A stretch of 25,978 bases of DNA from an uncultured Clostridia bacterium (GCA_934130935.1 CAKOYQ010000018.1:1-25978), one strand, 5' to 3'; positions 16,431 to 23,045 are shown, counted from the stretch's first letter. Notes: generated from the sequence alone by a model not told the origin. Translations and numbers: made by a program.

Positions 16431-16627
16431 AGGCAAAAGGCCTCTTGAAATATAATTTTTTTATTACATTCCTCGGTTTATTACGAAATTTAAGAAATTC
16501 TAATTTATTTTATGGCACCCTTCCACTTTCGTGAACTCTTTCCATAAAATTTCAAAGAATTTCTAAAATTTCTTCATGCACATTCGTCATTCCATTCAAA
16601 ACTTATATTTCAAGAGGCCTTTTGCCT
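16431..16627. repeat. Long fold-back (MITE-like) element downstream of groEL
   Basis: Outer arms form a perfect 25-bp inverted repeat (16431-16455 with 16603-16627; first bases AGGCAAAAGGCCTCTTGAAA). Inner arms stay imperfectly complementary down to TTTTATGG / CCATAAAA near 16510/16544, leaving a loop of about 26 bases. No ORF inside. It may double as a terminator for groESL because its first bases form their own AGAGGC/GCCTCT hairpin. I see no second copy in the window. Confidence 0.75.
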
Positions 16628-16678
16628 TAACTTATATACAAATTTAGCAACAAAAATGTAAAAAAGTTTCAAAAAAAC

Positions 16679-16707
16679 TTGAAAAATTGCTAAAATAACA
16701 GTATAAT
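16679..16707 (+). promoter_or_regulatory. Promoter of the broken tRNA-Arg(ACG)
   Basis: TTGAAA (16679-16684), 17-base spacer, TATAAT (16702-16707), 17 bases before the tRNA start. Confidence 0.8.
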
Positions 16708-16724
16708 ATATATTGTTTAGATAT

Positions 16725-16768
16725 GCAGCTGTAGCTTAACTGGATAGAGCACTTGGCTACGAACCAAG
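16725..16768 (+). pseudogene. 5' part of tRNA-Arg (anticodon ACG), 3' part lost
   Basis: Acceptor strand GCAGCTG, D-arm TAGCTTAACTGGATAGAGC, complete anticodon arm CTTGG-CTACGAA-CCAAG (anticodon ACG at 16759-16761). After 16768 the sequence no longer provides a T-arm or the CAGCTGC acceptor partner, so the tRNA cannot form. The break lies directly behind the anticodon arm, a common integrase target. Confidence 0.8.
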
Positions 16769-16879
16769 TATGCAACTGGTTGCAAAATCGTTGATATATG
16801 GGAAGTTCGGGAGTTGGTTTTGTTGTGTGCCCCCAAACTTTCCCCCAGATGCTTAATTTAAAAATACTTTATAAGTATA

Positions 16880-16908
16880 TTGAAAATTTAACAAAAATGT
16901 TTTATAAT
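16880..16908 (+). promoter_or_regulatory. Promoter of the intact tRNA-Arg(ACG)
   Basis: TTGAAA (16880-16885), 17-base spacer, TATAAT (16903-16908), 12 bases before the tRNA. Confidence 0.8.
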
Positions 16909-16919
16909 AATTTATATAT

Positions 16920-16997
16920 GCGGCTATAGTTTAACTGGATAGAATGCAAGCCTACGAAGTTTGAGATTTGGGGGTTCGAGTCCCTCTAGCCGCACCA
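16920..16997 (+). tRNA. tRNA-Arg (anticodon ACG), divergent D-arm
   Basis: Acceptor GCGGCTA/TAGCCGC is perfect, anticodon arm CAAGC-CTACGAA-GTTTG (one G-T pair; anticodon ACG), T-arm GGGGG-TTCGAGT-CCCTC, CCA encoded. The D-stem is weak (GTTT/GAAT with wobble pairs only at the ends). It shares the D-loop and anticodon loop with the broken copy 195 bases upstream and probably replaces it functionally. Confidence 0.85.
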
Positions 16998-17019
16998 AAT
17001 TAAGCATCTGTATATACAT

Positions 17020-17648
17020 TTAAGCACTTATTTTCATAGGTGCTTTTATTTTTTTCTTTGTAAACCTTGTTCCTTTTAATTTAGTTTCTTTTTCTGTTTC
17101 AAATGACTTATGACTTGCTTTTTTAAATTCTTCTTTCTTCCTTTTATCAGAAATAAAGATATAATAAAATTCTGTAGTTTCAAAATCAGCGTGTCCCATA
17201 ATTTCTCTTAAAACTTCTTTATCCATTCCATTCTCACTCATTAAAGTTGCAAAAGAATGTCTAAAACCATATACAGTCATATGTTCCAAACCATATTTCT
17301 TAATTATAGATTTTAATTTTTTATCAAGTCTTTCAGGTAAGTATGGTGTTCCTATTGTATTAAAAAAACATGTTCCTTTGAAGGAGCAAATTTTCTTCGT
17401 TGCTTTTCTCTTAAGTCTTTTCTTTCGTTATATATTTCTTGTAGCATTTTCTTTAATCTAGGGCTTAAAGGAATCTCCCTGTAACTTTCTTCTGTTTTTA
17501 AATCATCATCTACATACTCATGACCAATTATATTGAAATCATAATCATAAATTGTAGTATCCTTATGTGCATTATCTACATATAACATATCTTTATCAAA
17601 TAATATGTTGCTAAAATTTTTTGCATTGATATAAATGCTCTGCACCAT
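17020..17648 (-). pseudogene. Tyrosine recombinase (phage/ICE integrase), truncated and frameshifted
   Basis: Only the catalytic half remains. The upstream piece (17352-17648) reads ...KTEESYREIPLSPRLKKMLQEIYNERKDL...APSKEHVF. It breaks at an A7 run (17362-17368), and the next frame goes on as NTIGTPYLPERLDKKLKSIIKKYGLEHMTVYGFRHSFATLMSENG, MGHADFETTEFYY. The HxxR box (GFRHSFA), the GH motif and the tyrosine region are visible; the N-terminal arm-binding/core-binding domains and the first catalytic Arg are missing. Its 3' end lies 23 bases from the tRNA-Arg gene, the typical position for an integrase beside its tRNA attachment site. Inactive as it stands. Confidence 0.85.
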
Positions 17649-17688
17649 TTATATAGTTAATATCTATATACTTGCTTTAAGCATTTTA

Positions 17689-18004
17689 TTATATTATTTC
17701 TTTATCAATCCAATTTAGAAATTCCTTATTTGCCTCTTTGATTTCAATACATGAAATTTCACATATTTCATAATCATGAATTTCTAATATTTCTTCTTTA
17801 ATTTTTTTCAAATAAATTTTCTTTACTTCTCATTTCTAAATGAAATTCAATTGTTTCTTCAATTTTATTATTCGACCAATATTTTGATTTTCTTTCTGAT
17901 ATTTGGCATCCTGCAATTAATTTTTTCTCTAAAAGGGTATTTTGAATTTTTTCTGCGGTTTCTTTTTTATCACAAAGAGTATTGATTATAATAAATTTAT
18001 TCAT
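17689..18004 (-). pseudogene. cutA: CutA-like divalent cation tolerance protein, frameshifted
   Basis: Starts MNKFIIINTLCDKKETAEKIQNTLLEKKLIAGCQISERKSKYWSNNKIEETIEFHLEMRSKENLFEK. The spacing and the W..NKIEET.E pattern match CutA1. At a T7 run (17802-17808) the frame is lost; the next frame continues as KEEILEIHDYEICEISCIEIKEANKEFLNWIDKEII, the expected CutA C-terminus (HxYxxPEI-like, then the Trp near the end). A one-base change restores ~105 residues. CutA forms trimers and is tied to metal tolerance, with unclear mechanism. It overlaps nothing and ends 2 bases from the HAD gene stop, suggesting one minus-strand operon. Confidence 0.7.
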
Positions 18005-18006
18005 TA

Positions 18007-18615
18007 TTAATATTCTCCCTCTATTAAATTACATTCTTTTATTACATTTATTATACTATCATAATTATCAGGTTCAACTTTTTTTGAAATAATCCTCATT
18101 AAATTTCCTGTATCAATATTCTTTTTATTATCATCAATAAAAAGACATTCATTTGGTATCAAATTATATCTTTCTAATAAAACATTATATATTGCTTTAT
18201 ATGGCTTTACTTTATGTTCTTTGTAAGATAATACATATCCATCTACTAAATTAAATAAACCACTTTTATTAACAAATTCAAATGTATATGGATTTATATT
18301 TGATAATAAATATATTTTATAATTATTATCTTTTAATTTTTGTATTAGCTGTAATACTCTTTCATCAACTTGAGCGAAGTTATTATAATTACACCAAAAA
18401 TTATTTATTAATTCATCATTAGTATGATTTGTTCTATCTTGTACAATCTCTATTGCATTTTCTCTACTTATATAACCTGTATCAATCAAGGCATTTCCTA
18501 GCCACTCAGGAGAATTTATTATATTCTCCAAAATAAAATTTTGTTCATTTATATTATTAGTAAATTTTCTTAATACCTCATTTATGTTAAAATTCAATAT
18601 AACATTTCCGATAAA
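18007..18615 (-). pseudogene. HAD-family hydrolase, 5'-truncated, catalytic Asp missing
   Basis: About 200 residues of a HAD hydrolase of the beta-phosphoglucomutase/epoxide-hydrolase-like subclass: IYLLSNINPYTF (motif II, Ser), KEHKVKPYKAIY (motif III, Lys), CLFIDDNKKNI (motif IV, Asp-Asp). Motif I, normally FDxGNV, reads only FIGNVILNFN, and the frame runs into a TGA at 18622-18624 two codons further up, so the nucleophile Asp and any real start are absent; the first possible start is TTG 18597. The upstream bases instead form the promoter of the next plus-strand unit, which marks a recombination junction near 18615. Confidence 0.75.
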
Positions 18616-18626
18616 AATATGTCAAG

Positions 18627-18655
18627 TTGATTTTTATGTAAATTTGTGTTATACT
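18627..18655 (+). promoter_or_regulatory. Promoter of the 18712 gene
   Basis: TTGATT (18627-18632), 17-base spacer, TATACT (18650-18655), 57 bases before the start codon. Confidence 0.7.
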
Positions 18656-18711
18656 ATAAGTATAAATTGCTAAAATAGCACATTGAAAAAAAGAAAGTGA
18701 GGATACACATT

Positions 18712-19272
18712 ATGAAAAAAACTATCAACATTCACAAACAGGCAGGCCAGAAAAAGGATGCAATCCGCATCAACTCTATCGCAGACATCCCTGAGTTTCT
18801 GAAGGAAACCATCATTATCAAAGATAACCAGATTAATTTGGTTTGTGTTGAAGGTACTGAAACAGCTCCTTTAGGCAGTGTTATCGGATACGAAGAATCA
18901 GCATCTACCAGCACTGGTTGGAACACATGGCACATCGCCAATGCTGCTACCAATCTCGTAGAGATTGATGGTGTGTTTTATAAGAAAGCAACGGTTATGC
19001 CAGCACAGCCTGTTTCTGAGGAGTTCCCTGAATTTCTTGAAGGTGCAAACATTACTCATAATGAAGATGGCTCATGGTCTATAAAGACTGATTGGGGCAT
19101 CAGCACAGGATTTCCTGGTGCTGCTTATTGGGTACTGTATGGCACAAAAGAGGACGGAACTCCTGATGCTAATATTTTAACAAAGACTGAGAAGTCTTAT
19201 CGTGATTACATTGTATGCGATGAAAATGGTCAGGATATTGGTGCTCTCTGTGAAATTGATCCAGTAGCGTAA
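18712..19272 (+). CDS. Hypothetical protein, foreign-looking single-gene unit
   Basis: 186 residues from ATG 18712 (MKKTINIHKQAGQKKDAIRIN), with GTGAGG 9 bases upstream. No known domain recognised. It contains Gly/Ser/Thr-rich, Trp-containing stretches (SASTSTGWNTWHIANAA, GSWSIKTDWGISTGFPGAAYW) suggesting a beta-rich, soluble protein; no signal peptide or membrane span. Codon use is clearly unlike the neighbours: CTC, ATC, CGC and GCC codons are frequent, whereas native genes here prefer AGA, ATA and TTA. It has its own promoter and terminator. Probably cargo from another, higher-GC Firmicute, perhaps a conjugative element or phage. Confidence 0.65.
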   Translation: MKKTINIHKQAGQKKDAIRINSIADIPEFLKETIIIKDNQINLVCVEGTETAPLGSVIGYEESASTSTGWNTWHIANAATNLVEIDGVFYKKATVMPAQPVSEEFPEFLEGANITHNEDGSWSIKTDWGISTGFPGAAYWVLYGTKEDGTPDANILTKTEKSYRDYIVCDENGQDIGALCEIDPVA

Positions 19273-19278
19273 ACAACA

Positions 19279-19370
19279 TGAGGCTTGGTAGTCCTCACAT
19301 TAAAAGCAATAGGTTTCATTTGCCTTGCTTAAACTACCACCGCCGTTTCATTAGCGGTGGTTTTCATTTT
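19279..19370 (+). terminator. Structured 3' region with terminator
   Basis: Terminator stem ACCACCGC (19336-19343) / GCGGTGGT (19354-19361) followed by TTTTCATTTT. Upstream are TGAGG/CCTCA, nested AAGCAA (19304-19309) / TTGCTT (19325-19330), and GGTAGT (19287-19292) / ACTACC (19333-19338). The last helix overlaps the terminator stem, so the two are mutually exclusive. Confidence 0.75.
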
Positions 19371-19378
19371 GTTATTTA

Positions 19379-19411
19379 AAAAGGAAAAGTATATGTTTTA
19401 CTTTTCCTTTT
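19379..19411 (-). terminator. Terminator of the minus-strand hypothetical operon
   Basis: 13-bp stem AAAAGGAAAAGTA (19379-19391) / TACTTTTCCTTTT (19399-19411), just beyond the stop at 19416; T-rich on the minus strand. It also backs up termination from the plus side. Confidence 0.75.
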
Positions 19412-19415
19412 ACTA

Positions 19416-19734
19416 TTAACCTGCTTTTTTCATTTTTGCAAGTTTCATCTCTTGTTTTTTTATAGAATCTTCATAATAGTTTTCTATTCTTTCTAGTTTT
19501 TCAATAGGTAAATCATATAGTAATTTAGGATTGCTCTCTAATTTATCTAGAAATTCTTCTTTTTTTATTTCATTTATATAGTCATTAGTAGTTTCCACTC
19601 TTATACTTTCTTCAAACTGTTTTTTTCTATTGGGCTCACTTTTAATACTAGATTGTTCTTCAACTTTTTCTTATAAAAACTTTTATTCGTCCAAACAAAC
19701 TCTTATCTTGTTTAATTGGCAAATTACTATTCAT
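19416..19734 (-). pseudogene. Hypothetical protein, frameshifted
   Basis: Starts at ATG 19734 behind GAAGGAG (MNSNLPIKQDKSLFGRIKVF), loses frame at a run of five T (plus strand 19665-19669), and continues in the next frame as KVEEQSSIKSEPNRKKQFEESIRVETTNDYIN to ...KKQEMKLAKMKKAG. One added A would give a protein of ~106 residues: a short N-terminal amphipathic segment and a long charged, coiled-coil-like C-terminus. It begins 15 bases behind the stop of the next upstream gene, so both belong to one minus-strand operon. Function unknown. Confidence 0.55.
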
Positions 19735-19748
19735 AATTTTCTCCTTCA

Positions 19749-20249
19749 TTAATCATCAAATTCATGTAAATTTTCTGATTTTTTTTGTTCTTCTATAGAT
19801 ATCTCTTTCTTAATTGATTTTCTTCTATTTGCTAAAGCCATAATTCTTTGAATTATAGAATTTTTTTGATGTAACTCATCTCTTTGTGCAGTTAATGTAG
19901 ATACCTCTTGTCCTAAATATTGTTCTACTTGTGCTTTTTCTTTATCTGATAATCTTGCAACATCTTCGGGCACTGGATTGCTTATTATTTGTGCAACTAT
20001 ATTTTTTCTTACTTCTTCTATATTTCCGATTCCCTGTTGTTCAATTGCTGGAATAATATTTTTATCAACATAGTCTGGATAATTTATTGTCACCAATATA
20101 TCTCCATATACTTTTAAAGCTGGATAAAATTCCTCTCCTTGAGTAATTGAATCTGATAAGTTTCTAACATTCTCTATTCCATGTTCTAAGAAAAACTCTT
20201 TTACTCTGCTATTATAAAATATATCATATTCGTTGAAAAACTGGCTGAA
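19749..20249 (-). pseudogene. Hypothetical protein, N-terminus lost
   Basis: The frame is open from 20249 (after a TAG at 20250-20252) to the stop at 19749, giving 166 residues: SQFFNEYDIFYNSRVKEFF..., VYGDILVTINYPDYVDKNII, VPEDVARLSDKEKAQVEQYL, and an acidic/basic tail. The only start-like codons are internal (TTG/GTG at ~20096) without a ribosome site, while sensible coding continues upstream of them. The true N-terminus therefore seems to have been cut off near 20250, where a foreign unit begins. Coiled-coil-like centre; no domain recognised. Operon with the following frameshifted gene. Confidence 0.5.
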
Positions 20250-20252
20250 CTA

Positions 20253-20363
20253 TTGATAAATACAAGCTTTTATGGTATAATTATTAAGATTTAGCCAATA
20301 AGCTAATTAATTTTTATAATCTCCTTTTGGAGTTAAACATAAGTATCACATGCAACACAATAA
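20253..20363. other. Junction segment without genes
   Basis: AT-rich stretch between two N-terminally truncated genes facing away from each other. It contains a CTCC-TTTT-GGAG mini-hairpin near 20320. I see no promoter of quality. The two truncations meeting here suggest a deletion or insertion scar. Confidence 0.4.
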
Positions 20364-20687
20364 TTATTGAAGGAAGAATATTTTGCGTTATTGCTGGAAT
20401 CTGATGAAAGGAAAACAAGAGAGGCAATTTTTGCTTATCATTGTGATAAATTAGATGCTGATATACAAGCAAAAGTTTATCAGGATATGGGATGTCAAAA
20501 TCCTTTGGATAAGCAAGAAAACAAGGTTGTTTTCAAAAGCACAAGAGTTCAGCGAATGGTGCAAAGCGGAGCAAAGACAGCATTTGACATTTGGTACGAA
20601 TGGGACAAGTCATTATATGCAGATGATGAAAAATTCTCTGCTCTTCTCGATTATATTAAGGAGGTTGATACTCAAAAAGACTTTTAA
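20364..20687 (+). pseudogene. Hypothetical protein, probably 5'-truncated
   Basis: The frame opens after TAA 20361-20363 and runs LLKEEYFALLLESDERKTREAIFAYHCDKLDADIQAKVYQDMGCQ... to KEVDTQKDF. The only start available is TTG 20367, without a ribosome site, so the N-terminus is likely lost. It is acidic, helical and soluble, with no domain recognised. Codon use (CTT, GTT, CGA, CTC) differs from native genes. It is followed by a 38-base gap with a strong ribosome site, so it was co-transcribed with the 20726 gene. Confidence 0.5.
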
Positions 20688-20725
20688 GACAACTCGTAAA
20701 CAAATTTGTTAAGGAGGAAATCACA

Positions 20726-21064
20726 ATGGCAAATGAATTTCAAGCAGTATCAGATGGAACTTTTACCTTGCAAGAAACCGAGAATAAAAATCAGTTTTAT
20801 TTCTATCGGAATGACGGCGAAGTGCTAGCTGATATCGACAGAGAACCGATGGATTTGTATCAAGCATACATTATGTCGAAGATGATGAGTGGAGAGATAA
20901 CAGATATTGTTATGAATAATATCTATTCAGAGACATCTGAGGATGGAAAATGTATTAGACTGACAATCTGTGACATCGGCGAAAAGCCTACACATCATAA
21001 TAATTCAACTGTCAGTAAGAAACCCAGCTTTTTGAAGCGTCTTTTTCATAAAGTTTTTGGGTAA
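20726..21064 (+). CDS. Hypothetical protein with basic C-terminal helix
   Basis: 112 residues from ATG 20726 with TAAGGAGG upstream. An N-terminal beta-rich part (FQAVSDGTFTLQETENKNQFYFYRNDGEVLADIDREPMDL), a helical middle (YQAYIMSKMM), and a C-terminal SKKPSFLKRLFHKVFG, a short amphipathic basic helix that could bind membrane or nucleic acid. No family recognised. Base composition is higher in G+C than the surrounding native genes. Second gene of a two-gene unit ending in a strong terminator. Confidence 0.65.
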   Translation: MANEFQAVSDGTFTLQETENKNQFYFYRNDGEVLADIDREPMDLYQAYIMSKMMSGEITDIVMNNIYSETSEDGKCIRLTICDIGEKPTHHNNSTVSKKPSFLKRLFHKVFG

Positions 21065-21069
21065 TGCAG

Positions 21070-21114
21070 TGAAAGGTAGAAATAGTTTCAAAGCTATCTC
21101 TACCTTTCATTTTT
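21070..21114 (+). terminator. Rho-independent terminator of the 20364/20726 unit
   Basis: 11-bp perfect stem TGAAAGGTAGA (21070-21080) / TCTACCTTTCA (21099-21109), inner ATAG/CTAT pairing, T tail. Confidence 0.9.
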
Positions 21115-21205
21115 AAATAAAATATTTATAAAATGCTTGATTTTTATTAAATAATTTGCTAATATATTTATAGTTTGATTGATTTTTATATCAATCGTCA
21201 AGAGA

Positions 21206-21275
21206 GCCAGCGAGTTGTAAATGTCTACGTCGTTGGCACCATTATTCTCAAGCAGATTTGATGGTTTTTATTTTT
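21206..21275 (+). ncRNA. Candidate small structured RNA (conserved stem-loop motif, copy A)
   Basis: GCCAGCGA (21206-21213) pairs with TCGTTGGC (21230-21237; one G-T), directly followed by ACCAT (21238-21242) / ATGGT (21261-21265) closing an 18-nt loop, then a T-rich run (to 21275). The 25-base core 21236-21260 recurs at 22286-22310 with two changes. No convincing promoter found. Confidence 0.4.
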
Positions 21276-21347
21276 CTCTTAACGATGTATTTTTCCCTCC
21301 AATTATTTGTTTATTTTATAGTTTCTTCATATAGTATCTATAGTGTG

Positions 21348-22094
21348 TTATAACAATTTTTCTTTTATTATATGTATTATTTCTTTGTATTCTATTTCTT
21401 GAGGTGTAATAATATCTCCTGTTGCTATATCAATATTTAAGTTTACTTTTATTCCATCAAATGTAGCAATAAGATGGTATTTTAATCCACCATAGGTGTC
21501 TTCTTCTCTTATTGGCTTAAAATTTTTTATAGTAAAAGTTACATTGGCATCTATATTAATTGATAATATTTCTGTTAATACTTCGTATAATTCTTGATCT
21601 GTTAGGTTGATTCCTTTTATACATGTATCCATATCCATGGTAGTTCTAGTATCAATCCCCATAATTGATGATAGTAGTAATCCACCTTTTAATATAAAAT
21701 TGTATTTATATTTAGATATACTTAATCTTTCTAAAATTCTTTCAAACATATAGTTTTGTACCACTTCATTAACTGTAATATTATTTTTATTAGCAATATT
21801 TCTTGCATTTCTTGTAGTTGTTATATCAAATTTTTCTGGAGTCCTTTCTTTTTTATTAAGAAGGTATAAAGCTGTATTAAAAGAGTATACAGTATTAGGA
21901 TGTTTCATTTGAAAAATAAACAGTTCATCATATATAAATTCATCTGTAACATATATTCCATAAGTTATTCGTTTAATTAATTTATTTTTTACCATTTTAG
22001 ATAAAATAGTTCTAGAAATTCCATTTTTATTTGCATTTTTTGAAGTAATAATTCCTCCATTATTATTTATTATTTGAATATATTTTTCATACAT
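21348..22094 (-). pseudogene. AbiEi antitoxin - AbiEii toxin chimera (deletion fusion)
   Basis: 248 residues. Residues 1-~95 are an AbiEi-like antitoxin start: a winged helix (IITSKNANKNGISRTILSKMVKNKLIKRITYGIYV) and TVYSFNTALYLLNKKERTPEKFDITTTR. From ~97 the text switches to an AbiEii-type nucleotidyltransferase: ARNIANKNNITVNEVVQNYMFERILERLS, FILKGGLLLSS (KGG 136-138), TTMDMD (Asp154/Asp156, metal site), VNLNIDIATGD (Asp222). AbiEi normally has about 200 residues and AbiEii about 300, in two genes; here AbiEi lacks its C-terminal part, AbiEii its first residues and everything after the third acidic motif. It is thus an in-frame fusion with both halves incomplete, most likely a remnant of a type IV toxin-antitoxin/abortive-infection system. 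Ribosome site is weak (AAAGGAAAG). Confidence 0.75.
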
Positions 22095-22285
22095 ATTTCT
22101 TTCCTTTTATTATTGAATATATTTTTTCTTTTATTCTAAATAAACAAAAATATATTTTGTGATAAAAGTGTATAGAAAATTAGCCTAAGCCATCATACAT
22201 TTTAATACCTATGTAGTGAATTAGGTTGAATTTTTAAGTGTTAAATTTGTTTGAAAATAGGTTTTCCACTAAAATTCTATCAGCT
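22095..22285. other. AT-rich region upstream of the AbiE chimera
   Basis: No gene seen. It contains GATAAAAGTGTAT near 22161, also present before the amidoligase (about 2253-2266), which could be shared by chance in such AT-rich DNA. Confidence 0.3.
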
Positions 22286-22321
22286 GCGCCATTATTCTTA
22301 AGCAGATTTGGAAGCTTTTTT
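22283..22321 (+). repeat. Conserved stem-loop motif, copy B
   Basis: Core 22286-22310 matches 21236-21260 at 23 of 25 bases. Local pairing differs: AGCT...CCA pairs with TGG.AGCT around the conserved loop TTATTCTTAAGCAGATT, again followed by a T6 run. With copy A it brackets the AbiE chimera. Confidence 0.65.
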
Positions 22322-22386
22322 ATTGCGTGGTATAGTGTTAACTAATCGGAAAAAGCCATGAAAATCATTGAAAGTATTGAATTAGT

Positions 22387-22415
22387 TTGACAAGATTAAC
22401 ATAATGTGGTATAAT
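22387..22415 (+). promoter_or_regulatory. Consensus sigma-A promoter of the 22503 gene
   Basis: TTGACA (22387-22392), 17-base spacer, TATAAT (22410-22415): a perfect match. A small hairpin AGTAC/GTACT (22425-22440) lies in the leader. Confidence 0.92.
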
Positions 22416-22502
22416 TGCATATGAAGTACGGTGATGTACTAGTAAACACTCCAAACAACTTGGGGAACACACCAATAATGCAAATGCAAAGGAGATAAAA
22501 AA

Positions 22503-22871
22503 ATGAAGAAGACTAAGGTACTGTGGCTGAGCCGGCACGAGATGACCAAATCCCAGATGGAAGATTTGGAACGAATTTACGGAAGAGTTGAATTGAAGAA
22601 ATTCGACCAGTCCGTAAAAAGCTGGAAGGACGTGGTGGAAGCTGGGTCCGATTGCGACATTCTGGCAGTGGTACTGCCTCCCGCCATCCTGGCGGAACTC
22701 ACTAACCCCCGTAATAACCAGAAGCCCGTCATTCGGGCTAAGGCGAACAGGGTGAAGACAGGACGAAGCCTGATTAACCCGGCAACGGGGAAGGAAGAAA
22801 CCGAGTATGCGTTCGAGCATGCTGGATGGGAGCGAGTACTGAAGGTTGAGGTGCTTGTTGAAGCACTGTAA
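22503..22871 (+). CDS. Hypothetical mobile-element protein, high-GC single-gene unit
   Basis: 122 residues from ATG 22503, ribosome site AAAGGAG. MKKTKVLWLSRHEMTKSQMEDLERIYGRVELKKFDQ is a beta-alpha start, followed by DCDILAVVLPPAILAELTNP, a second strand-helix unit, then KPVIRAKANRVKTGRSLINPATGKEETEYAFEHAGWERVLKVEVLVEAL. The shape is a small Rossmann-like alpha/beta protein without an obvious nucleotide loop. I have an impression of similar proteins in Firmicute mobile elements, with no assigned function. It is strikingly GC-rich against this genome (CTG, CCC, GCC, CGG codons). It has a perfect promoter, its own terminator and no neighbours on the transcript, so it is recent cargo. Confidence 0.75.
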   Translation: MKKTKVLWLSRHEMTKSQMEDLERIYGRVELKKFDQSVKSWKDVVEAGSDCDILAVVLPPAILAELTNPRNNQKPVIRAKANRVKTGRSLINPATGKEETEYAFEHAGWERVLKVEVLVEAL

Positions 22872-22882
22872 CCTTGTCGGTC

Positions 22883-22914
22883 AGGACCTCTACAATGTAG
22901 AGGTCCTGGTTTTA
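22883..22914 (+). terminator. Rho-independent terminator of the 22503 gene
   Basis: 11-bp perfect stem AGGACCTCTAC (22883-22893) / GTAGAGGTCCT (22897-22907), AAT loop, T-rich tail. Confidence 0.93.
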
Positions 22915-22971
22915 ATGTAAATAATCTTCCGGCTATGCCGGTAGTAACATAAGCTTTAGCTTTGAAGCAAA

Positions 22972-23040
22972 GCAACTCCTTTCATGTTATAATATCAATA
23001 TGTTTCGACGCATAACGATAAAATAAATGAAAGGAGTTGC
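22972..23040 (+). promoter_or_regulatory. Leader hairpin masking the transposase ribosome site
   Basis: GCAACTCCTTTCAT (22972-22985) is the exact reverse complement of ATGAAAGGAGTTGC (23027-23040), which contains the AAAGGAG ribosome site of the gene starting at 23046. Pairing would hide it. IS200 is known to hold its transposase low by such a 5' stem. Confidence 0.8.
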
Positions 23041-23045
23041 GTATC

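Larger units (their letters stand above)
16846..17010. repeat. 14-bp perfect inverted repeats flanking the second tRNA-Arg
   Basis: CAGATGCTTAATTT (16846-16859) and its exact reverse complement (16997-17010) bracket a 137-base segment holding a promoter and a full tRNA-Arg(ACG). The right copy starts on the last base of the tRNA CCA end and lies about 10 bases from the integrase stop codon. This could be a recombinase site pair or a trace of inversion. The stretch 16769-16845 just left of it contains no recognisable gene, only a TGCAAC/GTTGCA palindrome and a C-rich tract. Confidence 0.7.

Noticed and set aside
16349..16534. 61-codon ORF across the groEL stop
   Set aside because: Out-of-frame shadow of the groEL 3' end running into the fold-back element.
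20455..20712. 85-codon ORF overlapping the 20364-20687 gene
   Set aside because: Shadow frame; the other frame has protein-like composition and leads to a properly spaced downstream gene.
22281..22291. CAGCTGCGCCA as the displaced 3' end (attR) of the broken tRNA-Arg
   Set aside because: Matches the expected CAGCTGCACCA at all but one base, but the bases before it cannot form a T-arm, and the match is explained by the stem-loop repeat found there and at 21236.
22365..22975. Two minus-strand ORFs opposite the high-GC 22503 gene
   Set aside because: Long antisense frames are expected opposite a GC-rich gene; the plus gene has perfect promoter, ribosome site and terminator.
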